A stretch of 64,000 nt of DNA from Anisodus tanguticus. Lineage: Eukaryota; Streptophyta; Magnoliopsida; Solanales; Solanaceae. Positions 46,438-58,580 of this stretch are shown here, one piece after another (the first letter of the stretch is position 1; each line of letters starts with the position of its first letter). The stretch is from assembly GCA_034509755.1 (NCBI GenBank), contig CM067539.1, positions 56,120,513-56,184,512 on the forward strand, read 5' to 3'. The notes under the pieces were generated by a model, which was not told the origin of the DNA, made no database searches, and saw nothing but the letters and a program-made list of their open reading frames with translations. The position numbers and the translations under genes are program-made.

Positions 46438-46623
46438 TTTTATGAAATCTTATTTTCGAAACTCAAGTTCTTCCTACAATCCCAAGCAATTCACGGGTCT
46501 AACGTCCTACACACTTGAGGACTTACTACCCGGACCTTCATAGGCAAGAAAACTCAGAAGAGCCTAAACCTCTAGACAAGAATTTCATAAATTTGAACAA
46601 TATTTCTCTATATCTCTACCCTT

Positions 46624-46639
46624 CATGGCTCTGATACCA
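46624..46639 (-). other. Right-arm tRNA-Met primer-binding site
   Basis: The complement reads TGGTATCAGAGCCATG, an exact match to the plant initiator tRNA-Met primer sequence. It lies about 190 bp upstream of the movement-protein ATG at 46437. Confidence 0.85.
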
Positions 46640-47084
46640 AACTATGTCCGAGGATCTAAAGGAGATAATAGACAAGAAATGAATTGAAATATAAGGAATT
46701 GAAGAATTAAAAGATAAATGAGATATGCAGAAAGTAAAGTAAAATTAACTTACAAATTACGATTCCTAATAAGGAATCCATAATTTAAAGGATCTGCAAG
46801 AATTTAAATGAAGTATGTGGTAGAACCGGCCAACATCATAATACAAGAATTTAAAGAATTTAAAAGCATGAATTTAAAAGATTAGGAGGTAGCACTTTCC
46901 ATAATCATATTTATTCAAAATATTAAAACTTACAAAGATTTATAGCTGATGTAAATTTATAATGGCTTTGGGAATTTCGGATGAGGGAATTTTCATCTAA
47001 CTTTCCATGAGGAATTTAGATTAGGGAATTTGGTTTAGAGAGAGTTCTCTTTCTAAAATCAGAAACTTAATTTAAGAAAAAGCT

Positions 47085-47215
47085 TGTTCTAAATAGAGGG
47101 GAGAGTGTCTCCTTTTATAGGAGTTTACATGACATTTTAGTAAATAAAAAGGATTTTAACTATTCATCCGAGTGGAGAATGATGTCATACATGACATCAT
47201 TGACTTTGGCATTTT
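47085..47215 (-). promoter_or_regulatory. Candidate pregenomic RNA promoter of the pararetrovirus
   Basis: On the minus strand, CCTATAAAAGG (complement of 47111-47121) is a good TATA box. About 60-80 bp upstream are two TGACATCA-type motifs in close array (complement of about 47185-47210), resembling the as-1-like TGACG pairs of caulimovirus promoters. Transcription would run through the leader and right arm, then into the inverted left arm. It reads in the same direction as the kinase gene, which ends about 1.1 kb upstream. Confidence 0.55.
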
Positions 47216-47235
47216 CTCGAATTATTGTTGGAATC

Positions 47236-48102
47236 TATATATATATATATATTAAAAATCATTTATATGTACGGTAATAAGAAAATCTTGGGGATATATA
47301 TGATGGTTATACAATATAAACTTTTATATGATGACAAATATATACTATATATTTAAATATGTCGTGAGAAGATATAAAATATTTATGAGTTAATATAATA
47401 CATTATAAATCAGATATAATTAATAATTTTGTATAATCTTAAGAATAAATATTTATGAGTTAATACCATACATTATAAATCAGATATAATTAATAATTTT
47501 GTATAATCTTAAGAATAACAATGATATACGCTAATATATATAACAATTATTTGGAGATATTCAATAAATTTTCGAGAACACATGAACGGATTAAAAAAAG
47601 AAGGTAGAAATAGCTTAGAAAGGGATAATTTTTGGATGTTTTGTTTATGGAAGAGAGGAGAGGAAAAAAATTATAGCATTCAATTCCTAACTTATAGTGC
47701 CTTTAAATACGAATTTGTTATTATATTTATTTTTTAAATTAAATGTTATATTTGTTATAAAAACTGCTCTTTTTGTAATGACTAATAAGTTATGCTGTTT
47801 TTGTATATAATAATTACCAAAGTGTTTGCTCGTGTAAAAATCTCGTCTTTTCTGTACAAAATATGGTATGATTTGTTTGTACCAATATTTCATTTTAGGT
47901 TATGGAAATTAGGAAGGAATTATGGTATGATGATAATGATCTCATGCAATGAAGTGCTACTCAAAAGATGTATTTGTGCACAGCATCAAATATGAGAAAA
48001 GGTTGGAATCATTTATATGCCAAGCCAACAGGAGAACATGATATGAAAATGTCTGATGAAAAATAGTGTATCAAAACACACTTACATTTTGCATATCAAA
48101 GA
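47236..48102. other. AT-rich spacer between pararetrovirus and kinase gene
   Basis: Contains a short TA run (47236-47252) and a two-copy 70-bp direct repeat (units at about 47381 and 47451, around ATTTATGAGTTAATA). No gene is seen. Confidence 0.75.
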
Positions 48103-48108
48103 TTTATT
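48103..48108 (-). terminator. Candidate poly(A) signal of the NEK gene
   Basis: AATAAA on the minus strand, about 190 bases after the stop codon, a typical 3' UTR length. T-rich sequence (complement of 48220-48230) lies between. Confidence 0.4.
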
Positions 48109-48295
48109 CATGTTTCTATCCATCTATTTACAATTAATTAAGTGAATGAATTACATAAATAGTATGCACACATCTATTAACTGTTTCTCTTCGAGAATTC
48201 AATAGGAAGTTGATAGCCAAAAAAAAAAATGAAAAAGATAACAAGTGAACAACACTATAAAACAAGTACTTGCAAATACCAATCTGCATGATAGA

Positions 48296-51200
48296 TCATG
48301 GATTTCGCGCAGAATCTTCAAGCATCATTCCTTTCATGCTCTTGGCCAACCAGATAGCCGTCTCCCTTGGTGAGACCTTGTTCTTTCCGAAAGGTTTTAG
48401 AACAACAGCAAGCTCTTCTAATCTGTCTTGCTCCAGCAAGTCAGCTGATAATTCTAGTAGACCTTCAAGTGCATCCGCCCTCTGTCTAAAAGACTTGACA
48501 TCTAATATTTTCTTTACTGGCCTTTCCTCCTCTGCAGCCGGTTCTGGAGAATCCAATTTTTGTGGACTGCTGTGGTTTCTTAAATCAATCTCCTTATTAT
48601 GGACACCATCAGGGATATCGGAATTAAGAATCGCTGATCCAGCAGAAGTAGAAGCATTTGGATCCCCAAGAGCACCTAGACTGTCATTATCAACATCATC
48701 TTTTACCACATTTATCAGTTTCCCAATGTCAACATTTCTCTCCAGGGTGTCCATCACTGGCTGCTCACTACCCACTCGAAAACTACTGTGCCGTATGACA
48801 TGTATGACGTCATCAGAAGCTGGTGTAAGCTGAGAAGCAGCAGCTGTTTTTTCAAGAACCATATTTTTTTGAGCAGGTGAAAAAGGAGGGAGTGAAGGAG
48901 TAGTACTTTCAGTGGGAGAGCACAAGAGTTCCTTTGTAATAAACTTGTCATCGTCATCGGATTTTGAAGTGTTGTCTGAGTGTGGCAGATTAGTTTGGCT
49001 AAACAAAACGGGAGAAGCAGTGGGAGAGGCAACTTCTGCTGTAGAGGACGACAACTTCACCATAAACTTATCGTCCCCGGAGGATGCTGAAGTGGGGTCT
49101 GATGGAGGCAAAATATCAGTCATAACATCAACCCTACGAGCTGTAGAATGATCTTCAAAGACGGCCATTTCTTTGGTCACAGTTGAATTTGGTTTCTGAT
49201 TGCAAGCACCAACATCAGTAGTGTGATGATGCTCCTCAAACTTTTCGATGGAGCATGGTTCAGAATTCTTATTATCACGGGTTTCCCCTAAACTAAAAGC
49301 AATCTCTGAGTGAGATGAGTTAGTTGTTGACCAGGAGGGCCTTGATCTCGTGGTTTCAGTTTTAGTAGCTCTTTCATGACCTTGGAGCATCTGCTCCGTC
49401 AACTTTATAAAAGGAGTTGTTGCATCATCACAGAGTTCAAATCCTTGAATTGATACAGAAGAAGAAGCAGAAATGCTACTTTCTGCTTGCATTTCTTTTG
49501 AAGCTCCTAATGAAACCTTTCGAGAATGTTGCACACAATTCTTTATAGCAGGCGTAGAATCAGGAACCCTTTCAGGACATAGAGAATTGTCATCAGGACC
49601 AGACTTAGCATTATTGTTAGGAGTATTTGGGGCATCATGCCCCACTTGCTTCATCCTTCTGGGGAGTGATGGTCGTCTAGTAAAGTTAGGAGGTGTTCGC
49701 AATCTTGGCTTTGCAGGAAATCCATCTTCAGCAACATGCTTTAAAGGACCAGACGAGGAGATACCTTCATATCTAGGTTTAGTCTTGGGATTGGACTCGA
49801 TGGCAGGCAACTGCAAGGAAAGGGGCACTAAGAATTCCACATACAAACCAATAAGCAAATACAAGCTCGGTCGGTTTTTTATTTTCCAGATTTGTGGCGC
49901 AAAAAAAAAAACCAAACAAGCTCATTCAATTTTCTTTAAATAATATTTGGATCAAACCGACCAAGTCGGTTGGTCGGTTTTTGCCGTGTTAGTAGTGGTT
50001 TTTTGGTAGTCACGTCAGTTTTTAATTCCATTCTATTAGTTGGACCAAAGGTGCTCCACTTTAGCAAACTTAAGGGACTAAAGATGCCCAGGGTTATATT
50101 TAAGGGATCAAACTAGACCTACTCCCATAGATAAGGGACAATTTTGGCTAAAAACTCAAGTAAATACTACAGGAGATAAGAGAATTAGATAGCTGATTAC
50201 CTGATGCTTTAAAGCATGCATTCCGTGATTCCTTTTCATGGAATCAGATCCGGCCTTTGTTGATCCAGGAGATGGCATCTCTGCATTGGGTTTAGAAGGA
50301 GCAACTGAACTTGGTTTTGGGACTTTTGGTGATACTTCAGTGTTAGCTTTCTGTGCACCTGAACCACCAACTTTTGCTCGGTTGCCCCTCATTGGGGAAC
50401 TATGCTCTCTCATTTTTCCTTCTTTCATAATATTTTTTATTGCTCTAGGTTGCTTAGCTTCTGCATCATATCTCCTCTCGTCATCAATAACGTTCTTAGA
50501 TTCATAGTCATCTGTATCTTCAGGGAAAGTATCATCTCCATGATTTTCGCCAAGTTGCCTAAAGTCAATATCGTCATCAACAAATGCAACATCTACATCA
50601 GTGCCCCTATAATCATAATTGGAAGCCCTGCATTGGATGTTTTTCTCCTTTGACTTCAAACTTTCTTTATCACTACAAGAACTTGTACTACTTTGGCTTT
50701 CTGCCATGTTCTTTCGAGAGTCACGGCCAGTAGTGAGAGGCTTATCAGGATAGCTTGATACATGAGTAATAAAGGATGGTCGGTATTGCTCAAGATACGG
50801 CTGCAAATACGGGTGCTTCAAGAGCTCGGTAGCCTGGAAAGGTTGATTGTCAAATGATTGAATCATTAATCTGACACAAAAGTTAAGTGAGTGCAAGTCT
50901 TGGTAAGCTTACACTGGGACGATGCTCAGGATTCTTTCTTAGCATGCCTTTAATAAGTGTTTTCCTGTGAAAGCAATATATAACAGAAGAAAAGCTCGTG
51001 AAAATCAAGATTGGGACTGGGATACTAACAAATAAATTCTCTTCAATTAAGTTTTCTATTCTATAATTTACTTTCATATGGGTTAGTGTTATGAATAATA
51101 CAATCTACTGAAATTAAATCAGATTGCTGATTTACATTTGGTACAAAAATCTAATAAAAGAAGATGAAGGAATAGCACAAAATGGAATTCTTTTGGCTAA

Positions 51201-54200
51201 AAAAGAGTTTGACTTGACTTTCGACTGGAAGGGGACGGGCACTTAACATGCTTCGGCCTCTTCAAATTAAGAGACAAATATTTGGATTGAATACATTCAC
51301 TACTGAGATTTAAACACATCATCCTAGAGAATATACTAAACTTACATTCTGTCCTAAGTGTAATAGGAGAAAGCCAAACCAAGAACGGATTGTGAAAAAC
51401 TGATCTAAAGGCTGGACACAACTATACATCCGCCCTAAGGATTAGAAAGTACACACGATCTGATATTCCACTGTTTCATACGCCCTCAGTCCCAAATTGA
51501 TACTCATTCCTTTTTAATCAGTCTCAAAAAAAAATTACACCTTTCTAAATTTAGTAACAAGTTAACTTTAAAATAATCATTTTGCCCTTAATGAGATGAT
51601 TTATAGCCACACAAATATCTATGGCTTATTTTAGACCACAACTTTCAAAAGTCTTGAATTATTTTTTAAATTTCACGCCTAGTCAAACACCTTCACACAA
51701 ATTGGAACGGAGGGAGTAGTAATTAAATTTCTTTTATAATATGAGTCATATCATATGAATATACAGAACATAGTGATTAAATTTGATTCCAACATAAATC
51801 AATCATGAAAAAAAATGCATAGGAGAGAGAAGACAGAATATTGCAGAACATTAACAGTAAAAATGGGAAAAAAGGAAGAGGCTAAAACAATATCACTACA
51901 AGATAATTGACTCTCGAACCATGACTAAATAACCAAATCAACCCAAAAGAAAGTATTGCAAACCTAAAATAAGTAAATAAATAGAAGTGTGTTTTCACAG
52001 ACAGCTTAGATGACACTTTTGTTTATTTATTCAGATCTGCAAATATTATAAATGATTCTCTTGACTTTCAATAATAAGGATCAAGAAGACCAAAAGCTTA
52101 GCAAAATTGTAAACTACACTCACAGTGACACGAACAAATGCCAGACTTACAAGTGCGGAGAATAACAAGATGGCAGAGGACCAATGGACGATCTGTTAAT
52201 CTTGCTTATCAATCCCGCCATATCCTGAATCATGATAAAATGCCACTTTCAATCCAATCTAAACTTAAATGGAGGACAGATACAAGGATTGCTTCAATAA
52301 GAAAAATGCACCACATTGCGACTGTGTTCCAGATTATGTGTCTGGCGTGAAACCAAAGGTCCATTTACACAAATTCCCTTTTTAGGCACCATTTAGATTT
52401 TGTCCCTATTTTTAGAAGTTGCGAAAATATAGCCCTTAAAAAATTATTACCAGATAATATTAGTCTCCGATATGATGTTTGCTCATATGTTTCTCAATAT
52501 TATTGATAAAATATTAGATTGTCGTCTAACGTTTTTGAGTTTGCTCAAATGAGATCTTTAGACCGTGGTATAAAAGGTCCATAAAATATAAGAAAAATAC
52601 AAAAAAGAGGGTATTTACTAAACAACTGTACAAAAAGAGACAACTGATGAAAATTTCTCAGGTCTCTAAAATATGAAGATTCACTAGTACTCGTGGTCCA
52701 CGTGTGAAATTATTCAAATAACAGTTAGCGTAGCACAATTCTCATTAGAGACCCCAGGAGTTGCCATGACAATAGAAGAAATAGAGAAGAGCAGAAAATC
52801 TTACAAATGCTTTAAATGCAGGTCGATAAGCAGCCATTTCATACATACAGCAGCCTGGTGAAGAAATGATTGCTCATAAAATCAGATCACATATGAATGT
52901 TTCTATCTTCCCACAAAATTGCAAATAGAAAGCTGCATACCTAGGGACCAAATATCTGATTTAAAACCATAAGGAATGTCCGCAAGAAGTTCAGGGCACA
53001 TGTAATTGGGAGTTCCAACTACCTGGAATTTTTGACAAAAACATTATCAGCATCTTAAAGAGTCTCTTTCATCCTTAGTTATTGCTTAACTTCTTCATTT
53101 GATCAGGTTTGCTTTCTCTGTTCAGTGCAAAAAAGTTTAAAACAAACTTCCAAATCTTATTTAGGTGTTTGCAGCCCAACACCACTGACAATGTCCTAGT
53201 TAAGTTCCAAATGTACATGTTTCCAGATCAATTGTTTCCCTTTGAGGGATCAAAAAGGTCAAATCAGGATTTTTAAGCTTCCAAAATATGGATACGACTT
53301 GAGTCAAAGACAAATTTTTGCACTTCATTGCACAGTATATCAGAATTAGACAGTAAATTAAAATCAGAATTAGACAGTAAATTAAAAGACAGTATGTATC
53401 AGACACATACTGAAGAAGCCAAGTCATCTGCCTTCAATGTTTTTGCAAGCCCAAAATCCCCTGCAACAAAAAGTATTGACAAAATCAGAATTGTGTTAAT
53501 CTCAACTTCAGTAAAAAAAAACTGCATTGAACTTACCAAGGCGAACATCTTGTTCCTTGGTGAGAAAGATGTTTGAGCACTGCCAGAACAGGCGTAAAAT
53601 TACCTTAGGAAAACCAGGAGAGAACAATAAATACAAATATATTAACAAATTTCAAAATACATACTTTAAGGTCACGGTGCAGCACATAATTTGAATGCAG
53701 ATATTCTACTGCCAGTAGTAGTTGAGTGAACCACTTCAGAAGATTCTGCAAGATAAACATTTACTTGAATGATCAACAAACAAAACTCGAGTAATTGAAA
53801 TTTATTCTTCATCAATTATACAGTACCACCTATGAACTATTCATCTTGTAATTCTAAATAGTTATAGACCCTTTTTTCCCATGGCCGTGATCTACGATCT
53901 AAATGTAGAACTAAGATGTCTCAATTATTAGCTTAATAATCTATCAACATACCTCTTCTGGAAAATATTGTCCATTTGCTTTCTTCATCAGTTCAGCCCT
54001 ATCACAAAAAATGTTCTGTTAAAGGGGGAAACAAAGACTTGAAACCCTTGTTAAGCAGTTAAAGCAATAATAACAGAATACTATGTCAGCATTACTTCAG
54101 TTGTTTAAGAAACTTACATATCGCCACCTTCGCAATAGCCAGTAACAATGCAAACATAGCAACCCTGCATTACGATTAACACAAAGAGAAAAAGTAATTA

Positions 54201-55344
54201 CAATCTGCACAGAGAAGTTAAGTCCACACTGGCCAAAACTTCACGCCTTTCACCTTCTCTACCCATGCTTCCTTGAATTCAACAATAAATGGGTGTTGAA
54301 TCCGTGCAATTAACGCCATCTGCACATCAAAATTTGTATCTTAAGTATGTATTCATTTGTGCAACTAGCATCATGCTCAGAGAAAATCCAGACATCCCCA
54401 AACACTAAGATGTGAAATGAAATCACTTTGTTAAAAAAAAATATACATGCAAATTGACAAACATGTAATGTATCTTGAAAAGCTTAAGAAGCTAGATATG
54501 GATTAGAGCAGCAAGTGCAAGCAGGGGCGGAGCTAGCATTCTACTTACGAGTTCGGTAGAACCCCGTAACTTTGGCACAGATCCTATATTTGCGTTAAAG
54601 TCACTTGATATGTATAAATAAATTATCAAGAACCTATTAACTTTCTTTTTCTAAAATCTAGAATTAATAAGCTCAAAATCCTAGCTCCGCTTTGAGTTCA
54701 AGTTTCCCTTAGATTCCAATAATAGGATGAATTTCAAATGTAGAATCTCTATGAACTTTTTTTTTGACAATAGTGGTGTCTGGCTTAGCTTGTACACAAC
54801 CTCAACTAATTAGAATTTGGGACTAAAGGTAAAATCTTTTCTTCTTTGAGTAACCCCCCTCGGACTCCTCATTTAGTAAATTCAAATAGAAATAAAAGAA
54901 CATATAGTAAAATCCTTAAACCAAATAAAAGCAACAAAAATGTACCTCTTGATGAGCAGATCTCCTACATCTCTCTGTTTGTCTAGCTAAACGAATCTTC
55001 TTTAGCACATACCTATCAATTCAATAAACCCCATAAAACAAATTTTACAAAACCAAATCAACAACATACCCAGTGAAATCACACAAAGTGGGGTCTGGGG
55101 AGGGTAGAGTCTACGCAGATCTTACTCCTACCTTGGAGGTAGAGAGGTTGTTTCCGGTAGACTCTACACAAGAACAAATAGTTCAAAGCTGTATACTAGA
55201 ATTTTACAAAACCAAATCAATTTAAGAAAAAATCAAAGATAGAAAAAATTGTATTTACTTCTTTCTTTCTTGCTTGTGATGCACTAAAATTGCTGCACCA
55301 AATGCTCCACGCCCAATTTGTTCCATTATCTCATACTGATCCAT
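48296..55344 (-). CDS. NEK6: NIMA-related serine/threonine kinase, NEK6/IBO1-type
   Basis: Fourteen coding exons join into 963 codons: 55344-55259, 55012-54946, 54319-54254, 54164-54118, 53998-53953, 53745-53665, 53579-53537, 53460-53411, 53022-52941, 52854-52805, 52224-52151, 50964-50913, 50833-50201, 49810-48296. All introns are GT-AG and the total length is a multiple of three. Residues 4 to about 260 form the kinase: glycine loop GRGAFG (11-16), Lys33, Glu51, HRDLK (127-131), DFG (147-149), GTPNYMCPE (165-173). The long Ser-rich tail and the C-terminal block (ALEGLLELSADLLEQDRLEE, SPRETAIWLAKS) fit Arabidopsis NEK6 (about 950 residues). That kinase binds microtubules, phosphorylates beta-tubulin and limits ectopic epidermal outgrowth. 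No lesion was seen. Exon edges are predicted from sequence only. Confidence 0.92.
49811..50200 (-). other. NEK6 intron 13 with repeat-like sequence
   Basis: Between the two large 3' exons. It holds repeat-like text (CCGACCAAGTCGGTTGGTCGG dyad, then GGGACTAAAGATGCCC and GGGACAATTTTGGC) similar to dispersed plant repeats, but element ends could not be set. Confidence 0.45.
51481..51716. mobile_element. Stowaway MITE in NEK6 intron 11
   Basis: A 236-bp element with ends CGCCCTCAGTCCCAAATTG and AATTGGAACGGAGGGAG and TA on both sides. It lies within the largest intron (52150-50965), away from splice sites. Confidence 0.8.
54522..54694. mobile_element. hAT-type MITE in NEK6 intron 2
   Basis: A 173-bp element with ends CAGGGGCGGAGCTAG and CTAGCTCCGCTTTG and an 8-bp duplication AGTGCAAG / AGTTCAAG (54514-54521 and 54695-54702, one mismatch). 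An 8-bp duplication with CAGGGG ends is diagnostic of hAT. Such GGGGCGGAGC-ended MITEs are frequent in Solanaceae. Confidence 0.88.
55056..55175 (+). mobile_element. SINE fragment in NEK6 intron 1
   Basis: ACATACCCAGTGAAATC, GTGGGGTCTGGGGAGGGTAG and TAGAGAGGTTGTTTCC are hallmark blocks of a widespread plant SINE (Au/SolS-like). The same family appears inverted at 62683-62838. Confidence 0.7.
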
Positions 55345-55467
55345 TCTTGATTCCATTGCAAAAAAAAATCTTTAAAAAAAAGTATAATAGCAATTCAATC
55401 AATTACTATACATTTTCTTCATTATTATTCAAACCCCGCTTAAATCTTTGGATTTGGCTACAATATA

Positions 55468-55995
55468 GGTAAGATTAAAACTCAAATAGCCTATTTGGGT
55501 ACTCAAGAAATGGCATTTAAACAGCAAAGATTGCTTCTTTATCTAATAAATTCCAATGGAAACTGTCATACGAACAAAAATTTACACAAAAAGATTACTT
55601 CTTTATCAAAGATAGGTAAGATTGAAACTCAAATAGCCTATTTGGGTACTCAAGAAATGACATTAAGCAGAAAAGGTTGATTCTTTATCAAAGATAGGTA
55701 AGATTAAAACTCAAATGGCCTATTTGGGTACTCAAGAAATGACATTTAAACAGCAAAAATTGCTTCTTTATCAAAGATAGGTAAGATTAAAACTCAAATA
55801 GCCTATAGGGTACTCAAGAAATGACATTAAACAGCAAAGATTGATTCTTTATCCAATAATGGCGAGATTAGAATAAAATTGGCCTATTGGGTACTCAAGA
55901 AATGACATTTAAACAGTAAAGATTGGCTCTTTATCTAATAATGGTAAGATTTGGAATCAAGAATGGCTTTTTGGGTACTGGGAAAAAGGGAAATT
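55468..55995. repeat. 82-bp tandem repeat upstream of the NEK6 start
   Basis: Units begin GGTAAGATTAAAACTCAAAT at 55468, 55615, 55697, 55780, 55861 and 55943 (spacing 147, then 81-83). The first unit carries a 65-bp insertion. Units contain GGGTACTCAAGAAATGACAT and ATTGCTTCTTTATC. The array starts about 125 bp upstream of the ATG at 55344, so it falls in the 5' UTR or core promoter of NEK6. The last unit is the most diverged. Confidence 0.93.
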
Positions 55996-56500
55996 TAGAA
56001 GGACCCTTTTAGGTGCTAAGTCAAAAAACGAAGAAGAATAAAGGAAAGAGGGAAGCTTGATTTTTGTTTTTTTTTTCCTTTTTTTTTCTTTTATTGCTAC
56101 TATAAATTTAGTATGGGTTTGTATTTATTTTCTGGTTTGTTCTTGAAGAGGCTGATCTGAAAAAAACGGTTGTCACAGTTCTCTATAACCCTTCAAGCAT
56201 GTGTGGAGAACATACATTAATTATTGGAAAAATGATCAAATATATTCCTCTATTTTATTTTATTAGTTAATTTTATCCTTCATTGTGAACAGAAATATCT
56301 CTGCCGTCTTTAAACTTCATATTTATATCCCTATTTTGAACAGAAACCCTCAAATCCTCTTAAATTACCCTATTTCAAAAAAAATAAGCACTTCCTTTAT
56401 TGACCCGACCCGACTCAACCAGACTATCATCGTCAAGCTTCAACTTCTTTTATGGAGAAAAAAACAAAAATAAACCTAAAATTTATCAAACTTGGCATGA
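55996..56500. other. Upstream region of NEK6, no gene
   Basis: Contains a T/C-rich tract (56065-56095) whose complement is a purine-rich 5' UTR-like stretch, and AT-rich sequence beyond. No clear TATA box was chosen. Confidence 0.5.
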
Positions 56501-56539
56501 AGCTTCCACAAACTAAAGGAATATGTTTCGTGCCTTCAT

Positions 56540-58580
56540 TGATTATTGTGTACAATATATATAGTATTATATAATTATTTACATGACTATAAACTAGGTA
56601 ACTAATCTTCCTAATTACAATCGGAATATAATTTTACCCAATATAAAAGATATATAATGATACGGGAATATTTTTGTAATATTCTATCACACCCCCGCAG
56701 TCGAAGCGGGAGGTTTTCGTACGCTGAGATTGGCTCAAAAATCATCAAGGAGTATGTGCGGAAGTCATTTAGTAAATATATCAGCAATATGATATCGGAA
56801 AGGAACATGAAGGACACGAACTTATCCACGAGCCACTTTTTCACGTACAAAGTGAATATCTATTTCAATGTGTTTAGTGCGCTGATGTTGAACGGGATTG
56901 CCGGAGAGATATATCGCACTAACATTATCACAGTAGACTAATGTAGCCTTGCGGATTGGGCAGTGAAGTTCCAGCAAAAGGTTGCGTATCTAACAAGACT
57001 CAGAAACAGCACTCGCTACTCCTCTGTACTCGGCTTCGGCACTGGATCGAGATAGAGTAGGTTGTCTTTTACAAGACTAAGAAAGCAAGTTATCTCTAAG
57101 GAACACACAGTAACCTTACGTGGGATCTACAAGTGTCCGGATAGCCACCCCAGTCAGCGTCAGAATAAGAGGTAAAATCATAGAGTGTGGACGTGTACAT
57201 GTATAGGCCGAAGTGAAGAGTACTTTGTACGTAGCGCAAAATACGTTTGAGTGCATTCATATGTTCATCCGTCGGGTTGTGCATATGTAAGCATATTTGT
57301 TGTAAGGCCTAGAATATATCTGGTTTCGTAAAAGTGAGATACTATAATGCTTCTGCTAAACTGCGAAAGTGAGTCGGGTCGGCATACAGAGAACCCGAAG
57401 AGGCATTGAGTTTGAATTAGTGTCTACCGGTGTGTGGGTCGGTTTGTAAGACGTCATGCCTGCTCTGTCAATGATCTCTTCGGCGTACTTCCTTTGACAA
57501 AGAAATAGGCCACCTGCATGTCTCGTAACAGCAATGCCCAAAAAAATAGCTTAGAGGGCTCAAATCCTTCATAGCAAACTCAGAGGCAATGAGTGACATA
57601 ATGGATGACGAAGTGCATCAGAAGATGTAGTGAAGATGATATCATTAACATATAATAGGATGTATGCCATGTCATTATCATTGCTATAGATGAACAATGA
57701 ATGATCAGATTTGCTATGTGAAAAACCGATAGAGGACACAAAATCATCAAATCGTTGGTACCATGCACGAGGAGCATGTTTCAGTCCATAGAGTGATTTC
57801 TTCAAATGACACACATAATCTAGATGAACCGGATCCCTGAATTTCACAGGTTGTGCATATACACGGTTTCATGAAGGTCCTCATTTAAGAAAGCATTTTT
57901 GACATCAAACTGATGAATATGCCAAGATTTGGACAAAGCAATACTGAGAACGGTCTGAATAGTCGTCGGTTTCACCACCAGACTGAAAGTTTCATCACAA
58001 TCCACCCCCACCTGTTGAGACCTACAATCACCTACAAGACGGGCTTTGTGCCTCTCAAAAGAACCATCAGATTCTTTTTATGTCAAAAAATCCACATAGA
58101 ACGAATAATATTAGCATCAGGAGGACGGGGTACTAGATCTCATGTCTTATTTTCAATAAGAGCATTATATTCGTCAATCATTGCATTTTTCCAATTAGGA
58201 TCGGACAAGACATTTTTCGAGTTGCGAGGAAGAGGTGAGGGGGCAACCGAATTGGACAAATTAAATAGTCGTTAGGGTTTGGAACTACCGTGCATAACAC
58301 GGGTTTCCATTGTCTGTCGAGGTGTCGCAGAGGGTTAGACGGGATCGGGAAGGGGGGGCCGAGACGTGGTAGTGGGATCGGGAATAGGACCGAGAGTGAG
58401 GAGGTGAGGCTAAGAAGAGACAGTGGTGTCGAGAAGAGGGGGCGCTGGCCGAGGGGTGGCAACCGAATCGGAAGGCCGAGAAGGGCTGTTTCGAGGCTCC
58501 CATTGCGGGGCTAGGTGGGTTGCCCAACTCGGGACGGTGGTGATTGGGTCGGTAGGAATATAATTTTATCTAATATAAAA
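56540..58580 (-). mobile_element. Element D: truncated Ty1/Copia element
   Basis: The same Copia group as A and B. The purine tract (complement of CACCCCCGCAG, 56690-56700) follows the RNase H end. The LTR (complement of TGATAGAAT..., to 56689) precedes it at low coordinates, but its outer end is uncertain. A 24-base match (AATATAATTTTAYCYAATATAAAA) at 56630 and 58555 hints at a remnant of the 5' LTR. Integrase, protease and gag are missing; a G-rich linker (58280-58550) is next to the right edge. Confidence 0.75.
56690..58200 (-). pseudogene. Element D reverse transcriptase and RNase H remnant
   Basis: The frames 57569-57847 and 57356-57541 cover RT with SLYGLKHAPRAWYQ and the catalytic motif mutated to YVND (YVDD in relatives). 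57096-57284 has the NALKRILRYVQ and SYSDADWGG part. RNase H downstream is broken. Many stops and frameshifts; RT activity would be lost by the Asp to Asn change alone. Confidence 0.82.

Larger units (their letters stand above)
33671..47250. mobile_element. Endogenous caulimovirid-like element, inverted dimer
   Basis: Two head-in copies of one pararetrovirus-like unit. The left arm reads plus (about 34138-40556), the right arm reads minus (about 47090-40604), separated by about 45 bp of unpaired sequence. Each arm has leader, tRNA-Met primer site, movement protein, capsid with zinc knuckle, aspartic protease and a second ORF. Neither has a recognisable RT or RNase H. Arms look about 90 percent identical and both carry many stops, so the element is old and inactive. 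Flanks are AT-rich, and no target duplication is seen, as expected for viruses without integrase. Genus is not assigned. Confidence 0.8.

Noticed and set aside
46346..46543. 65-codon plus-strand frame near the right-arm leader
   Set aside because: Antisense shadow of the movement-protein start and leader; its mirror in the left arm is likewise antisense.
49473..49943. 156-codon frame opposite NEK6 exon 14
   Set aside because: Shadow of a real coding exon on the other strand.
56540..58580. Element D as a second copy of element B
   Set aside because: Same Copia group, but LTR sequence and RT residues differ (YVND, different LTR start), so it is a distinct family member.
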